Shown: positions 13,801-24,388 of the stretch, one piece after another | Layout: every line of letters starts with the position of its first letter | Position numbering within the stretch: position 1 is the first letter of the stretch | Assembly: GCF_037975245.1 (NCBI RefSeq) | Contig: NC_092566.1 | Coordinates: forward strand, 3,970,001 to 4,034,000 | DNA: 64,000 bases | Direction: 5' to 3' | Origin: Apostichopus japonicus | Taxonomy: Eukaryota; Echinodermata; Holothuroidea; Aspidochirotida; Stichopodidae | Made by a program: the position numbers and the translations under genes | The notes under the pieces: generated by a model | Told to the model about the DNA's origin: nothing | The model's database searches: none | The model's input: only the letters and a program-made list of their open reading frames with translations

Positions 13801-16800
13801 TAAAGCGTTTCACTTGGGTATGCAGGGATTTTGTGGTCAGGTCTGTTTAACCTTGAAGCTGTGACGAAAAGAAACTCTTTGGAGAGCTTAACTCTCTCTA
13901 TCCACTAGGGATGTTAGCAAGTGAAGAATGATCGTCATTAGTCGTTCTGAGTAATTCGCCTTGAAGCAAGCAGCTTTCAGTAGTAGCTGCATAATTTCTC
14001 TCACTGTTAAATACACTTGAACAGGAAATATTTTGTTAGTTTGATGCATTAATTATTGAAACAGAGTATTTAAATCATTTGAACTTTTTGTCAACTTCTG
14101 GTACTCATAACCCTTATGTGTTTGCCTGCACTTCCTGAATGGTAGTGGCTATTAGGAGACACAATGACTGAAAATGGGAGTAATTATAGAACCATTTGGT
14201 TAAGGGAGGCATCATATGAGAGAACACATAATAAAGACACAAAGTAATAAACCATAACATAACACAGTACATGTATCATAACATCAGTCTGCTATACCTT
14301 ACTCCAATGACTTTGAACTTTCAACAACAAAAATGACGCAATGATTGTTTGTTTGTTTGTTTGTATTCCTGAAAAACCATTTTTATAGGTCATTTTATAT
14401 TCCTTTACCAAAATGAATTAAAAATATGTAAATGATTCTCAGGTTACCAGATTTGTCTATTTACTGATTTCTTTTCTGTTACTTAGGCTGACGAAAAGAA
14501 GGACGAGGGAAAAGAGAAGAAACAAGACTCGACAGTAATAGGTAAGTGATACAAATCTGTGTGGATTAAAAATAACTGGTTTCACTTGGTTGCCAGTCGG
14601 TGCATAAATAAATGTACCGTCTGTTGCCAGGTGCTGCCATCTATGAACAATCCCTCGTTGCAATTTACATTGTAGATTTGTTAAACAAACGATGTCGTGA
14701 CTTAGCGTTATTTCCAACCATAAATCTCATTAGTTACCCACATTTGGTGTTATGATTGATCACATGCCAATGCTTTAATATTCTGCAGTTTTCGTAAGAA
14801 AATTCAAATTCCAAAACTTTTTATCTGTCCGTGTACAAGGAATTTTGTCTACATTAATGAATTTTTCTCTTCAAAAACACACTTTTGGTGAATTTTTTTG
14901 CTCATTTTTCAGAGGATGGTAAAAAGGATGAAAAAAAGAAGGAGGAGAAGGGAAACAAAGTAGGAACTAAAAATAGATCATCATCTCAGGAGAATATACC
15001 AAAAGGAAAAGTGGAGACGTTGGACCCCTCTCTCCTACTCTCCTGCGTCTACTTTGACCAGAATCATTGCGGCTTCATCTTGGATAAAGATTTGGAAGAT
15101 TTATTGAATTGCCTTGGTCTTAACCTTTCGAGGGCTCAGGTGAGCAGTAGAATAAAGTAGGAGTAGTAGCTTGTTGCTGATATCTGTTTGTATGGTTGTT
15201 ACTTTGTATGGGTGTATGTTTGAATGTTTGTCAGTTTGTGTGTTTGAATTTTTGTCAAATTGTGTGTTTGAATTTTTGTATGTTTGTTAGTTTGTATGGG
15301 TGACGGTTTGTATGTTTGTCAGTTTGAATATTTGTCGGTTTGTATGTTTGAATTTTGTATGTTTGTTAGTTTGTATGCTTGTCGGTTTGTATGTTTGAAT
15401 GTTTGTGCGTGTGTATGTTTGATATTTGTTTGGTTGTTGCTCATATTTTGTAGTCACTGAGATATCCAAGTGAAATAACAAGGTATATTAAAAGTGAGAA
15501 TGTAGTTACTCATTACAGGAGTTTGTAAGGAGATATAGTGGAAGGTGTGGATATGCATGTAAAGGTTACTGAGAAGGCATAGAATGTGATGATACAGGAT
15601 TATGTGCAGGGTGATGGTGGTTGGGGGAAGGGTAGGGATGTTAAAAAGTTATATAGTTACAGGACATGGCACTAGAATAAACTGCTTGAATTTTTCTTTT
15701 GTTATGATGAGGTCTTCCCCCAATTTCTTACATGAGGAATTAAAATTTTGAAGAACAAAACAAATGCCTTAAAATTTGTCGTTTATAATAGTCCATACAT
15801 AATATATATATTGTTCATTGAATTTGACAGTAGTTTATTTGTCATGCTGTGTGTTAAATACAGGCTGTGTTTTCATTGCAAATACAACAGCACAACTATT
15901 GCATCTGGAAGTTAGCCTGGAAGGCAGCATCTTAACAATACAAAACAAATGCATATATACAGGTGGGAAAGCAAAAATGACTCATTGCTTCAGGTGGGGT
16001 ATCCAATGAATATGTTAGAGTTTGTACTGTCTAGGTGTTGCATGCCTGTGATGAAGTAAGTTATTTCAGGGTAACTACCAAGTGAGATCTAAGTTTACTC
16101 TGTAAAAATGGTTCTATAAAGAGACTTGAAATTTAAAGGGGGCTGGGATTGGGGGGGGGGGTTGATGAACTCTTCATTTTGAAGTGAATATGCTAGCATC
16201 TTTTAGCCCATTTGATTCTGTTCTCAAAGTGACAAGCTATCTCTGCGTGGTTTTGCACAGGTCCGTAAACTGATGCACAAGGTGCTGTCCAGGGATACGT
16301 GGCATTACCGTAAAATGACTGATGGAATCAGAGAGAAGGACAAAGATGAAAACTCTCTAGTCAAGGAAGAGACAAATGGGCCGACTGTGGAAGAACCTTA
16401 CAGAGGTACGATGGAAAACCTTAAAATTCAGTACATAAAATGATGCCTAATTGCTCATGAAATCTCCACACCCATAGTTTGCTGTTCTGGTCCTATCGAA
16501 TGAAATTGGGGTGTGGGTCTTGGTTACAGGGTATTCTAAAGAACTATGGCTTCTGATTGGCACCTCCCCCCCACCCCCACCTCTCCCAGCAAGCAATTAA
16601 TCACATAGGGATACCCATGGCAATTGAGAGGTAGATTACTTTGCAGGTAGAGGAGAGCGTTCTAGTGAAGAATGTCTTGGCTCTTCGAAAGATTTCAAAT
16701 TACTATGACAATCAAAGACATGGTAGGTGAAACATATAAGCAGGATTGAAGCTTTGATACCCAATGACATAGCAGCATCTTTTTCTTGTGCATTATATTT

Positions 16801-18806
16801 GTTATAACATTTTAGGTATAATGTTCACATCTTTTGAAATTCATGACCTTGCAGTGACTTAATTTTGTCTGTAATCTTCAGCTTATTGTCTTGCACTGTT
16901 TTTTTGTGTGTTTTTTCCATGAATTGTACTCAATAATATTTTTGCAAGATATCAAAGCGTAACGGAATATATTAATAATTTTTCCACAGGAAATTTGACC
17001 CTGCTGGAATCACTACGGGTAAAATCAGCGAAGCTGAAAGCTGGCGGGGACGTCGGCACGGGTATGGTAACTTTCCAAGGGGCCCTGGTGGACCTAGCGA
17101 GTGTCATGTCCAGGTTGAAGAAGAGTGAACATCAGAGAAAACAAGACGAGAATAAAATCAATCAATTACAGAAAGAATCTGGTAAGAGACTTTCGGTGTA
17201 ACACTGCTGGTCCTATTGTATGTAGATGAGATTCACTCAAAAGTCATAAATATTCAACAGTAGTGGAAGGTTAAAGCATGTATATACTATCAAGACGAGA
17301 ATAAAATCAATCAATCAAGAAGAGAATAAAATCAATCAATTACAGAAAGAATCTGGTAAGAGACAGTGTAACACTGCTGGTCCTATTGTGTGTAGATGAG
17401 ATTCACTCAAAAGTCATGAATATTCATTAGTAGTGGTAGGTCCAACATGTATATACTATCAAGACGAGAATAAAATCAATCAATTAAGACGAGAATAAAA
17501 TCAATCCATTACAGAAAGAATCTGGTAAGAGACTATCGGTGTAACACTGCTGGTCCTATTGTGTGTAGATGAGATTCACTCAAAAGTCATGAATATTCAT
17601 TAGTAGTGGTAGGTCAAAGCATGTATATACTATCAAGACGAGAATAAAATCAATCAATTAAGACGAGAATAAAATCAGTCAATTACAGAAAGAATCTGGT
17701 AAGATTCTAGGTGTAACACTGCTGGTCCTATAGTGTGTAGATGAGATTCACTCAAAAGTCATGAATATTCAACAGTAGTGGTAGGTCAAAGCATGTCAAT
17801 AGTAGCACCCATGCATTTCAAGTAGCAGTTTAAAAATCTGGCAGACTAGTGTTATGGTCACAAACAGGCTTGTGTTTTGTGTGGAACTTGTTGACATACA
17901 AAACTTAAAAATTGGCTCATTCATTTCTGTTGAAAAGAGGTTCCTCATGCTAATAATATCATTGCAAGGAACCATTCAAATATGAAATAGGGATAACGGA
18001 TATCTGGATAACAGATATTTGTGTGTTTCTAAAGGAGTGCATAGTTCTGCTTTCCAAGTTTTATGGTTACTAGTGCTATGGTGCGATGTTGTTAGATGCA
18101 ATTAAGGCTAGGGAGGTTTCCCATCTAAAATTCAAACCATGGGGGAAGACAAGTCCAAAATGAGTTCAAACTTTAGGGTGGATGTTTTACAAGCATATGT
18201 GGCAGCTTAGCATCTTTGATATAACTGCCTTTCAGCAGTCAACTGCAAGTTCAGGCCCAAGTTCACTTGATGTCGATGACATTGCAAATATTTTCACCTT
18301 ATGAAATGGCTTCCATCGGTCTCCCCACAAACACCTCTGCTCCCTCCCGTTCACCTTCCTTCTCCTCCCTTTGACCTACTACAACCTCTAATCAGACTAA
18401 TTAAGAAATTTAAGCTCTGTATGACTGGCAGGATTACTAAAAGCTGCTGATTACTTTTATAACTACATTTCCAAGAGGAACTCACCCAACTAAGTTTATT
18501 TGACATTATTCTTCTTACGTTTCAGACAAATGGAAAGCTGCGGCAAACAGCAGCCAGGAGTCCATAAAATCACTCGACCTCGATGTGGAGAACCTGAGGA
18601 AGAAACTTTACGAGACAGAGGACAGCCTTCGATCCTCCAAGCGGAAGAACGACGACTTTAGGTCGTGCGTGGAGAAGGCTCACAAAGGCATTGAGGACAT
18701 CTCAAGCAGGTTCAAGGTGGTTCTAGATAGAGAGGACCGCAAGGAGAAGGACAAGGAGAAGAAAACCACAGCCTCGTCGTCGGACAAGAAAGACAACAAA
18801 ACCTGA
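1565..18806 (+). CDS. CCAR1: CCAR1-like cell division cycle and apoptosis regulator, C-terminal part (10 exons, 5' end outside window)
   Basis: CCAR1/CCAR2 proteins are nuclear coactivators that link Mediator, p53 and nuclear receptors to transcription and apoptosis (family knowledge). Exons read here are 1565-1826 (end uncertain), 2607-2798, 11161-11502, 12637-12828, 13298-13594, 14487-14541, 14913-15139, 16261-16405, 16990-17181 and 18526-18806. Phases agree at every junction, giving about 727 residues to a TGA at 18804. Domain order is the end of the pseudo-Nudix region (VETVVIFVPDVW), SAP (LREELDSRGLNLKGLKSQL), a block with VLLDYRPEDTKEHSFE, a long Lys/Glu-rich stretch, an EF-hand-like segment (YFDQNHCGFILDKDLEDLL) and a C-terminal coiled coil. 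This order is that of CCAR1. The pro-rich and S1-like N-terminus must lie upstream. Intron 2 is unusually long (8.4 kb). CCAR2 is the alternative name; the SAP domain favours CCAR1. Confidence 0.93.
2607..2798 (+). CDS. CCAR1: CCAR1 exon: acidic linker leading into SAP
   Basis: The exon lies between a good acceptor (TTTTTGCAG) and donor AAA/GTATGG. It reads PQQEKSVTEEKVKIKVEE and ends with THWNDLDPKTMK, a conserved motif just before the SAP domain. It is 192 nt, phase 0 on both sides, and rich in Glu and Lys. Confidence 0.9.
3046..3090. repeat. 15-bp tandem repeat, GGTTAAGTAACCAT
   Basis: Three to four adjacent copies. Each unit is itself nearly palindromic (GGTTA..TAACC). Confidence 0.75.
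4120..4362 (+). mobile_element. tRNA-derived SINE, diverged copy
   Basis: A Pol III B box (GGTTCGAGTC) is at 4180-4189. The downstream body is shared with the copy at 29.7-29.9 kb: TGGACGTTAAAT, then TTCGGTCA..CTTGCG, then CGAGTTCCTGCTTGC. The 3' tail is an (ATAC)-type simple repeat. The A-box side is badly decayed, so the 5' limit is approximate. Confidence 0.75.
4430..4720 (-). pseudogene. 3' relic of a LINE-type endonuclease/reverse transcriptase
   Basis: A minus-strand frame of 75 codons (4702-4475) reads MRFFGHVARLQEDAPAKVAL and then PVGRPVTTLL. The F-G-H-V-x-R-L...P-A-K-x-A-L...G-R-P pattern is typical of the extreme C-terminus of RTE/CR1-like retrotransposon polyproteins (family knowledge). 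No catalytic part is visible nearby. The flanking 4.7-5.7 kb may be more of the same decayed element. Confidence 0.55.
5910..6075. repeat. Tandem repeats: ~50-bp pair and 10-bp unit
   Basis: Two copies of a motif containing ACATACCTCCCACAAACGT (about 5913 and 5966) are followed by seven or so units of ACCTCTACAG. The array lies inside the large CCAR1 intron. Confidence 0.8.
11161..11502 (+). CDS. CCAR1: CCAR1 exon: SAP DNA-binding domain and Glu-rich tail
   Basis: The exon starts after CTTTAATAG and ends at GAG/GTGAGA, phase 0. The first 25 or so residues (VQELREELDSRGLNLKGLKS, then QLVARLTKAIKKEEEEE) are a canonical SAP helix-extended-helix motif, used for binding AT-rich or scaffold DNA. 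The rest is a Glu-rich low-complexity segment with a valine/proline patch (VSAKVTPPAAGTPLDPKE). Confidence 0.93.
12637..12828 (+). CDS. CCAR1: CCAR1 exon: conserved central block (HSFE)
   Basis: The acceptor is TTTTTCAG and the donor GAG/GTAAGC, phase 0. It starts AEEKKKREEKEKQLLERKYT and continues with ILVHPSASAKGGKFECTIT and LSVLLDYRPEDTKEHSFE. The LSVLLDYR..D..EHSFE signature is highly conserved among CCAR1 proteins. Confidence 0.95.
13298..13594 (+). CDS. CCAR1: CCAR1 exon: FAELFNE block plus Lys/Glu-rich polyampholyte
   Basis: The exon begins VSLFAELFNELLQRDFAFNI, the direct continuation of the HSFE block, then enters a stretch of about 65 residues made almost only of Lys, Glu and Asp. 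Near the end, TKKRKVED resembles a monopartite nuclear localisation signal. The donor is AAG/GTAGGA, phase 0. The purine-rich DNA makes long spurious antisense frames. Confidence 0.93.
14487..14541 (+). CDS. CCAR1: CCAR1 small exon (55 nt, Lys/Asp-rich)
   Basis: A short exon between TACTTAG and G/GTAAGT. It encodes ADEKKDEGKEKKQDSTVI and ends phase 1. The split codon with the next exon gives Glu, which keeps the frame. Its composition continues the charged linker. It is too short to appear as an open frame on its own. Confidence 0.85.
14913..15139 (+). CDS. CCAR1: CCAR1 exon: EF-hand-like segment
   Basis: The exon enters in phase 1 after TTTTTCAG and ends CAG/GTGAGC in phase 0. After a charged start it encodes LDPSLLLSCVYFDQNHCGF and ILDKDLEDLLNCLGLNLSRA. 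This is the atypical EF-hand of CCAR proteins. The loop D-Q-N-H-C-G-F-I lacks several standard Ca2+ ligands, so metal binding is doubtful. Confidence 0.93.
15180..15440. repeat. Degenerate TTTGTATG/TTTGAAT array
   Basis: An irregular array of TTTGTATGTTTGAAT-like words in the CCAR1 intron 15140-16260. No coding sense. Confidence 0.7.
16261..16405 (+). CDS. CCAR1: CCAR1 exon after the EF-hand
   Basis: The exon starts VRKLMHKVLSRDTWHYRKMT directly after TTGCACAG and ends phase 1 at G/GTACGA. The R-K-L..K-V-L-S.....Y-R-K-(L/M)-T pattern is conserved in CCAR1. The second half is acidic (EETNGPTVEEPYR). Confidence 0.92.
16990..17181 (+). CDS. CCAR1: CCAR1 exon: start of C-terminal coiled coil
   Basis: It continues the split Gly codon and encodes GGDVGTGMVTFQGALVDLAS, then MSRLKKSEHQRKQDENKINQ. 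This matches the family segment with a small folded turn (V.Y.GA.VD) followed by heptads. The donor is CTG/GTAAGA, phase 1. The last 40 or so bases of this exon and the donor are repeated three more times in the following intron. Confidence 0.92.
17143..17800 (+). repeat. Four-copy tandem repeat carrying the exon end and splice donor of CCAR1
   Basis: Units begin AAGACGAGAATAAAATCAAT at 17143, 17292, 17461 and 17635. The first unit is the genuine 3' end of exon 16990-17181. Each later unit repeats the exon end, the GAATCTG/GTAAGA donor (after 17355, 17524 and 17698) and about 110 bp of intron. In units 2-4 the first 24 bases are doubled. The array ends near 17800. Confidence 0.9.
18526..18806 (+). 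CDS. CCAR1: CCAR1 last coding exon: coiled coil and stop
   Basis: The exon follows TTACGTTTCAG. It encodes DKWKAAANSSQESIKSLDLD, then heptad sequence ENLRKKLYETEDSLRSSKRK, and ends in a Lys/Ser-rich tail (KKDNKT) with TGA at 18804-18806. The coiled coil is the predicted partner-binding and dimerisation part in this family. Confidence 0.94.
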
Positions 18807-18842
18807 CGAGTATTCTGAAACCTCCTCTCGAGCACATTTTAT

Positions 18843-18848
18843 ATTAAA
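18843..18848 (+). terminator. Candidate polyadenylation signal of CCAR1 (ATTAAA)
   Basis: An ATTAAA hexamer lies 37 nt after the stop codon and a second one lies at 19102-19107. No AATAAA was seen in the first kilobase. Which of them is used is unknown. Confidence 0.35.
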
Positions 18849-21800
18849 TGGTTTAGAAATATGTGGAAGTTAACAAAGGTGCAAGCATTATATCTCTTGA
18901 GCTCAGGAAAAAATGATCAAAGGCTGTTGGAAAAAAAGGGGAAAAAATGGCTGCATATCAGAACAAAGAGATAAAAGACAGTTAGGGTTCAAACATCCTC
19001 AAATACAGCAAAGATTTGAAATGGGTTTGAGTCGGTCAGTCACTGTTAAAGAAGATAATTCTTACTTGGTTTGGCTGTTTCTTAAGTTGCTTGTATAAAA
19101 AATTAAATGCCTGGTAGTGTTTTTGTTTTTTCCATTTATATCTTCAGTTTAGTGATATTCCATCTGCTGCCACGTGTTTAATCAAATTGGAATCCTGCTT
19201 TTTTTTTGGGGGGGGGGAAGGGGGGTGTGCTTCATGGTCCAGTAGTCAATATATTTCTTTCTCTGTGTTGGTTCGGTTGTCAGGTTCAAAAGTCTCCGTG
19301 TTTTGTGCTCTGACCACTTTCTTACCTTTCTATAATGGAAACAGTAATTCTTTTATTCTTTCTTTCCCTCTCTCTCTCACAATTGTTTTGGAGTTCTGAA
19401 TCAGTTGACAATTTTTTACATCTTTACAAGACAGCAGAAAGGTCAAACCTCAGACAAAGGGTTTTCCAAGTTATGTATATACGAGGAAAAAAATGGTTTG
19501 CGAATGGGTGTTTACAAATTGATCAACTGAATCACTCAAAATTCAGCCACTGCTTCATTAAAAGTTGAACTTGTTTTAAGTTTTGTGTAGTTGTGGTTTG
19601 ATGACACATTTGTCCACAAACGTCTTCTAGAAGAAACCAATTTTGAGCATGAATGCATTAGTACAAATTTTAAATTCTTCTTTTCAGAGAAAGGATTGTT
19701 AGACTTACTGCACCTCTTGCAATGTTGGAAGTAAATGTTATACAGGCAGCGGCTGTTTGTTCCTTCACTGTCTTTTCCAATTTATAATGCCTTGTTTGCA
19801 CTGTTGGTACGTTATGCACAGACAACACTCGGATCTCATGCTCTGAAATTAACCTGATATTACTATGTTTGGGCGCTCCCTAGCAAGGAGACAATATCAA
19901 TTGTAATAGCAAGCCATTCCTTTCTGAAAATGATGACTAATGCAAAAAAAAAAACCGGGGGAGCGCTAATAGCAGTCAAGTAAAACAATTTAAGTGTTCA
20001 TTGTTGATAAGATTACGGAGAGTATGCTGTGGCAAGATAGCAGTGATAAGTAGGTACATCTTTATTCTATTTAAGTTCTATCACAAACGGTTTGGAGATT
20101 TTTAACGATGTAAAGATAGACGATTTCAAGTGGAACAAGTGTTTTGTCCAGGCTTGGATGGTTTGAATTTGTAGCTTTAATTTTCTGTTTCACTGATAGA
20201 AAACATTGAAGCAATGTGTACAGGTATCTGCACATGTCTATATAGGCTGTGTCATAATGGCTTTACCAAAAAACGAATATGGATCAAGGTGGCAATATGA
20301 TGAAGACTACATAACCTGCCTCTCTCTATCTATGCACAGAGGCTTGAGGGCCTGCATAGCTGAACCTGGGCTGGATTGCAGTAGTAGCACACAGCACCTA
20401 TCTACTGTTGTGTGCACCCATCTCTTTATCCTTTCTCATTTCAATCGACAATATGAAAACTTCTGAACAAATCACTTTTGGAACCAAAGTTTATACTTCA
20501 TTGAAATAGATATGGGGCCAATGTGGGTTTCTGACTCTCCAGTTAGAGATAACTTAGAAAGGCTTATTATAAACCTTTTGAATTTATTCTTTCCATGATC
20601 TGATGTTGCAACATCGAAACCTGTTGAGATAAAGGGAAGATTCTATAAGCTACCTCATTGAATGGCAGATAAACACTGTTTGATGTCTGTAAAATGTCAT
20701 GGTCATTTCTGTCATGATGAAATGACCATCAGGATAAAAAATATCAGTTGGTTTGCCCTTCATCCAACAGCTTTGTAAAGGCAAAATTTCAAGACTGAAA
20801 AATGCTTGGGATTGTATGTTGTAATTTTTGGTAATGATGAAGAATTTTACTCTGCAAACGGTCTGTTTCTTCTCTTTATTCTCTAAAAGACCAAGAGGCA
20901 GCAAATCAGATTCTACAATTATTTTTGTTTCACCAGTTTTATGTTTCCCGCTTTCACCTCCCATTTTCTCTTCAATTTTTTCATCCTCTTCGTCTTGATT
21001 TCCACCCTTACATTGGTATCTCTGTTTTCTTCTTTCTGGATTAACACATAAAATGTGATGGATTAACACGTGACGTGATGGATTAACATGTGACGTGTTC
21101 ACTGAAGTATTAAAGTGACCAGAAGTCATAAAAAAAGAGAATTGGACTGATTTGATTACATGTCGGTGATCGGTAAAATGAATTTATCATTTTGTGTAGG
21201 TGTTTTATGGGAAACCATATAGGTATTGCTTTCTTCTGTGATGTCAGCTGCACAATTGCACTGGTAGTCTTTTTCACGTTTCCCCCGTTTGTACAAAATT
21301 TCGATCAAACCCGAATATATAGCCAGCCAGTCAGTGAATCACATTCCTATGCAGTGAGCAGATATAAGTTGTGACATCTGTCACAACTTAGTGTGACCAG
21401 TATGAAATATATGTTTCTACTAGATTAAAGGTCTGTGACTGTTCGTTCATACACTATCGGTACAGCGGTACTAGCATTAGAAACCCATCCCAGCTGGTCG
21501 TTGGGCAGCTCTATGTTTAAACTTTGGTCTTTGCTAATTTTTATAAATTGAAATTTTTATAAATGAAAAGTTGGATTTACATATGTATTTCTGTCAGATA
21601 AACAGGTCCATATTTCAGACCTTAAGGTGTCCATTAAATGACAAAGATAACCCCTTTTGATTTTTCGTGTTCCTTGTTTAGTCAATGCTATGTGTTTGGG
21701 CTTGAAAAACTCATGAATATTCATGTTCAATTTTAGTAATTAGTGGTGTGCGGACTTATCGAGGTTGTTTCACGAGGCACAGACTTAATAATAATCTTTG

Positions 21801-22822
21801 AGAATTTTTATTACGAAATCTATTTTGAAATGAAATGTAAAATTTTGGTTTGTGTTTTGTTGAGATTTTTAATTCATAAAACTGAAAATAGTTAAAAGAA
21901 GTTTAAAAGCAAGTCTCAAACGTGTGCACAATGTGTATATATAAATATATATCAATATTTATATAACATGCTTATTTGTACATAGAAAAAAGTCTCAACA
22001 AAATACAAACTTAATATTTGCAGTTCAAAGTGGAAGTTCTTGTTTTCCACTTCTAGAAATAGCTCATTTCAGAGATTACTGGAATGAGCTCGCTGAAAGT
22101 GTCAAATTCGTCCCTTTTGTTTTTGTATGGAGAAGGTGTTCTCAGTATTGTTAGGGAGAAATACAAACATTAAGATCATTTAAGGGAATCTTTCTGTCAT
22201 TTTTTGTGTTTCTCTGTTCTCATTATTTTATATTCACAATGTCATGAAATCCCGTTATGTTTCGTAATCTTTCATTGCCAATATATTCTTCTCTCTTAAC
22301 CATACACAAACAAACAAATTGCCCTTAATTTATGTTAATTTATGCATGATTAATGAAGATTACCTTTTGTATTTACTACACTGCCAGTCTCCTGGGTTTC
22401 AAATACAAAGACACTTTTTCAGCAGTTATCCATCCCCGACCTAACTACAGGATGTCCCCCAATGGAGGGCTTTATATCAGAAATATTTCATCCTCGAGAG
22501 GGCAAATACTACTTTAGAACAATCATATTGTACTGTAAAGTAGTAACACACATTTAAATGTTCTTATTATCCAAGCTAGGCAGTATTGATTGTTATTGAC
22601 AAGTAATGCATGATAGTGATGTAATAAACATTACGGTAAAAGAATTAACAAAGAATGATTTATAAATGACTTTCTATGGTAAACGAAGAAACAAACTTCA
22701 GATAATACTTTTTGGTGACACTTCCACATTTTCTACACTTGAAAGTCAAAGAATCCAAACAAGCCAATAAATGCATTTTCTTAATACTTGACCTTAATAG
22801 GTTTGTAAATAAGAGCAAGGTA

Positions 22823-23839
22823 CACTGGCGGATCCAAGGGGGGCCATGCCCCCCCCCCCCCAAGGTGAGCCAAAAAGTGTTTCCGAACATCCGCTAAATC
22901 ATATGATTGGAAATTAAAAAAATCGAGAGGAATAGCAGTGGTAGACTAGTCTAAACCTTTTCGTTTTCTGGTTTAAAATTAAATGTAGAGCTCCCAACTG
23001 ACCCGCAATTCGCGGGAATTAGACCCGCATTCTAACAACCAAACCCGCTGACCCGCACAAGCGTCCGAAAAAAACCGCATTGTAATTGTCAAGTATACAT
23101 AAAAAAAATTGCATCAATTTTTGACTTAGCAACCATCATTTCTTTAGCATTTAGCATAAAAGAGTATAAAACCTCCTTTACAGCATCATTTGAACCTCAA
23201 ATTAGCCTATATTTCTTTTCATTGGGGCGAGCAGCGAACATTTTCATGCCACGGGAAGGAATGAATTATCACCTACTATTCAATTTATTGATGTTACACA
23301 CAAAAAAATGCATATTTCTCAGAAAATTTTGGGTGACAAAAGCCTTTCTAAGTGCCACCATTTTACATGTAGGCATCACCAGGATTCCAAAAAAATCAAA
23401 AGGGGAGGGGGAACCCCCTCCCCTTATACCCCTCCCCCAGGACGGCGATTCGTGGCATGGACCAGCATTTGCCTTCTCAAAAGTTGGGAGCTATGTAAAT
23501 GTATGAGCATGGGGATTTACAGTTTAACACCATTTTGCAGTTACAGGCTGGTTGTAAGAAATTTATAACCTATGAGAAATAAAATTTCTTGAGAAAGATG
23601 ATCCCAACTTTGTTTTAATTTTTTTTAAATATTTTAGAAAATTACACCTGGGAAACATTGTTTTTAGAAGTAAATTAACATCATTGTACACTTTTGTCGC
23701 ACCAAATTGCATCTGAGGGCATTCAGCAAAAGAAAATTTTCCAAAGGGGAGGGGGCACACCCTCCCCTTAGACCCCTCCCCCATATCACTCAAATGCCAC
23801 TTTGGCCCCTCCCAAACAAAGGCCCTGGATCCGCCAGTG
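22823..23839. mobile_element. hAT-like non-autonomous DNA transposon with perfect 8-bp target duplication
   Basis: The left end CACTGGCGGATCCA and the right end TGGATCCGCCAGTG are exact inverted repeats of 14 bp. The insertion is flanked by GCAAGGTA at 22815-22822 and again at 23840-23847. TIRs of the CA-TGGCGGATCC type with 8-bp duplications are the hallmark of hAT elements. The interior (1,017 bp in all) has no transposase frame. It contains two direct copies of a G-rich/C-rich motif (about 23396 and 23734) and a nested inverted-repeat element. Confidence 0.9.
22988..23492. mobile_element. Nested inverted-repeat element inside the hAT-like element
   Basis: AGCTCCCAACT at 22989 is mirrored by AGTTGGGAGCT at 23482-23492. 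ATGTA occurs on both outer sides (22983-22987 and 23493-23497), a possible 5-bp duplication with one extra G at the left end. No coding capacity is seen. It could instead be original sequence of the host element. Confidence 0.5.
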
Positions 23840-24240
23840 GCAAGGTAGGAAATTAATAGTATTTGCAAAATCTAACTAACTACAAAAATAACTGCAGATT
23901 AACATAACCATTGTCTACCAAGATTAATATCCCAACAGATAATAGTTGGGCTGTTTGAAAGGATAAGATCAACTCGCCTCATCTGAGCTGTAATAATATT
24001 TCAGAGCAAAGAGCAGCACACATCCAGTGATGATAATGCCTTGTTTCATGCAACATTTTACCAATTCGAATCTATGTAGAAATTTCTCCTCCCACCTCTC
24101 CCTATTGTTTTAATTTGAAATGCTGGTGGTAAATCAATGTGCAAGTCTTTGGTGCACGAGTATCGGCACTGGGTGACAAAAGTCAAATTCATTAAATACC
24201 GAATGAAAGAAAAATGTGTAGCAATAATGACGTTCATTTA

Positions 24241-24388
24241 TTACTTATATCGAGGTACCCTTCGAAGTTGAATGTATGCCAGTGTAAAGAAAAACACTAT
24301 AATAACAGCCAAGGCTGCATGGTTCTGCCAGAGACCCCACGTGGTATAGTTGATGCCCTGACTATCCAAGAACGCTTCACCAGGTATG
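24241..24388 (-). CDS. ABCG2-like A, exon 17: last helix and stop
   Basis: It starts [20 protein letters not shown] and ends in a hydrophobic helix followed by QLRRVPRYK and TAA. NYT is a possible N-glycosylation site in the external loop. An AATAAA overlaps the stop (24242-24237), which is probably too close to be the only polyadenylation signal. Confidence 0.94.

Larger units (their letters stand above)
18807..24240. other. Intergenic region between convergent CCAR1 and ABCG2-like copy A
   Basis: It contains the CCAR1 3' UTR, a 20-bp repeat at about 21045-21105 (ATTAACACGTGACGTGATGG) and a complete hAT-like element (22823-23839). No third gene could be supported. The 159-codon minus-strand frame at 20650-21129 has no family motif. 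Confidence 0.6.
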
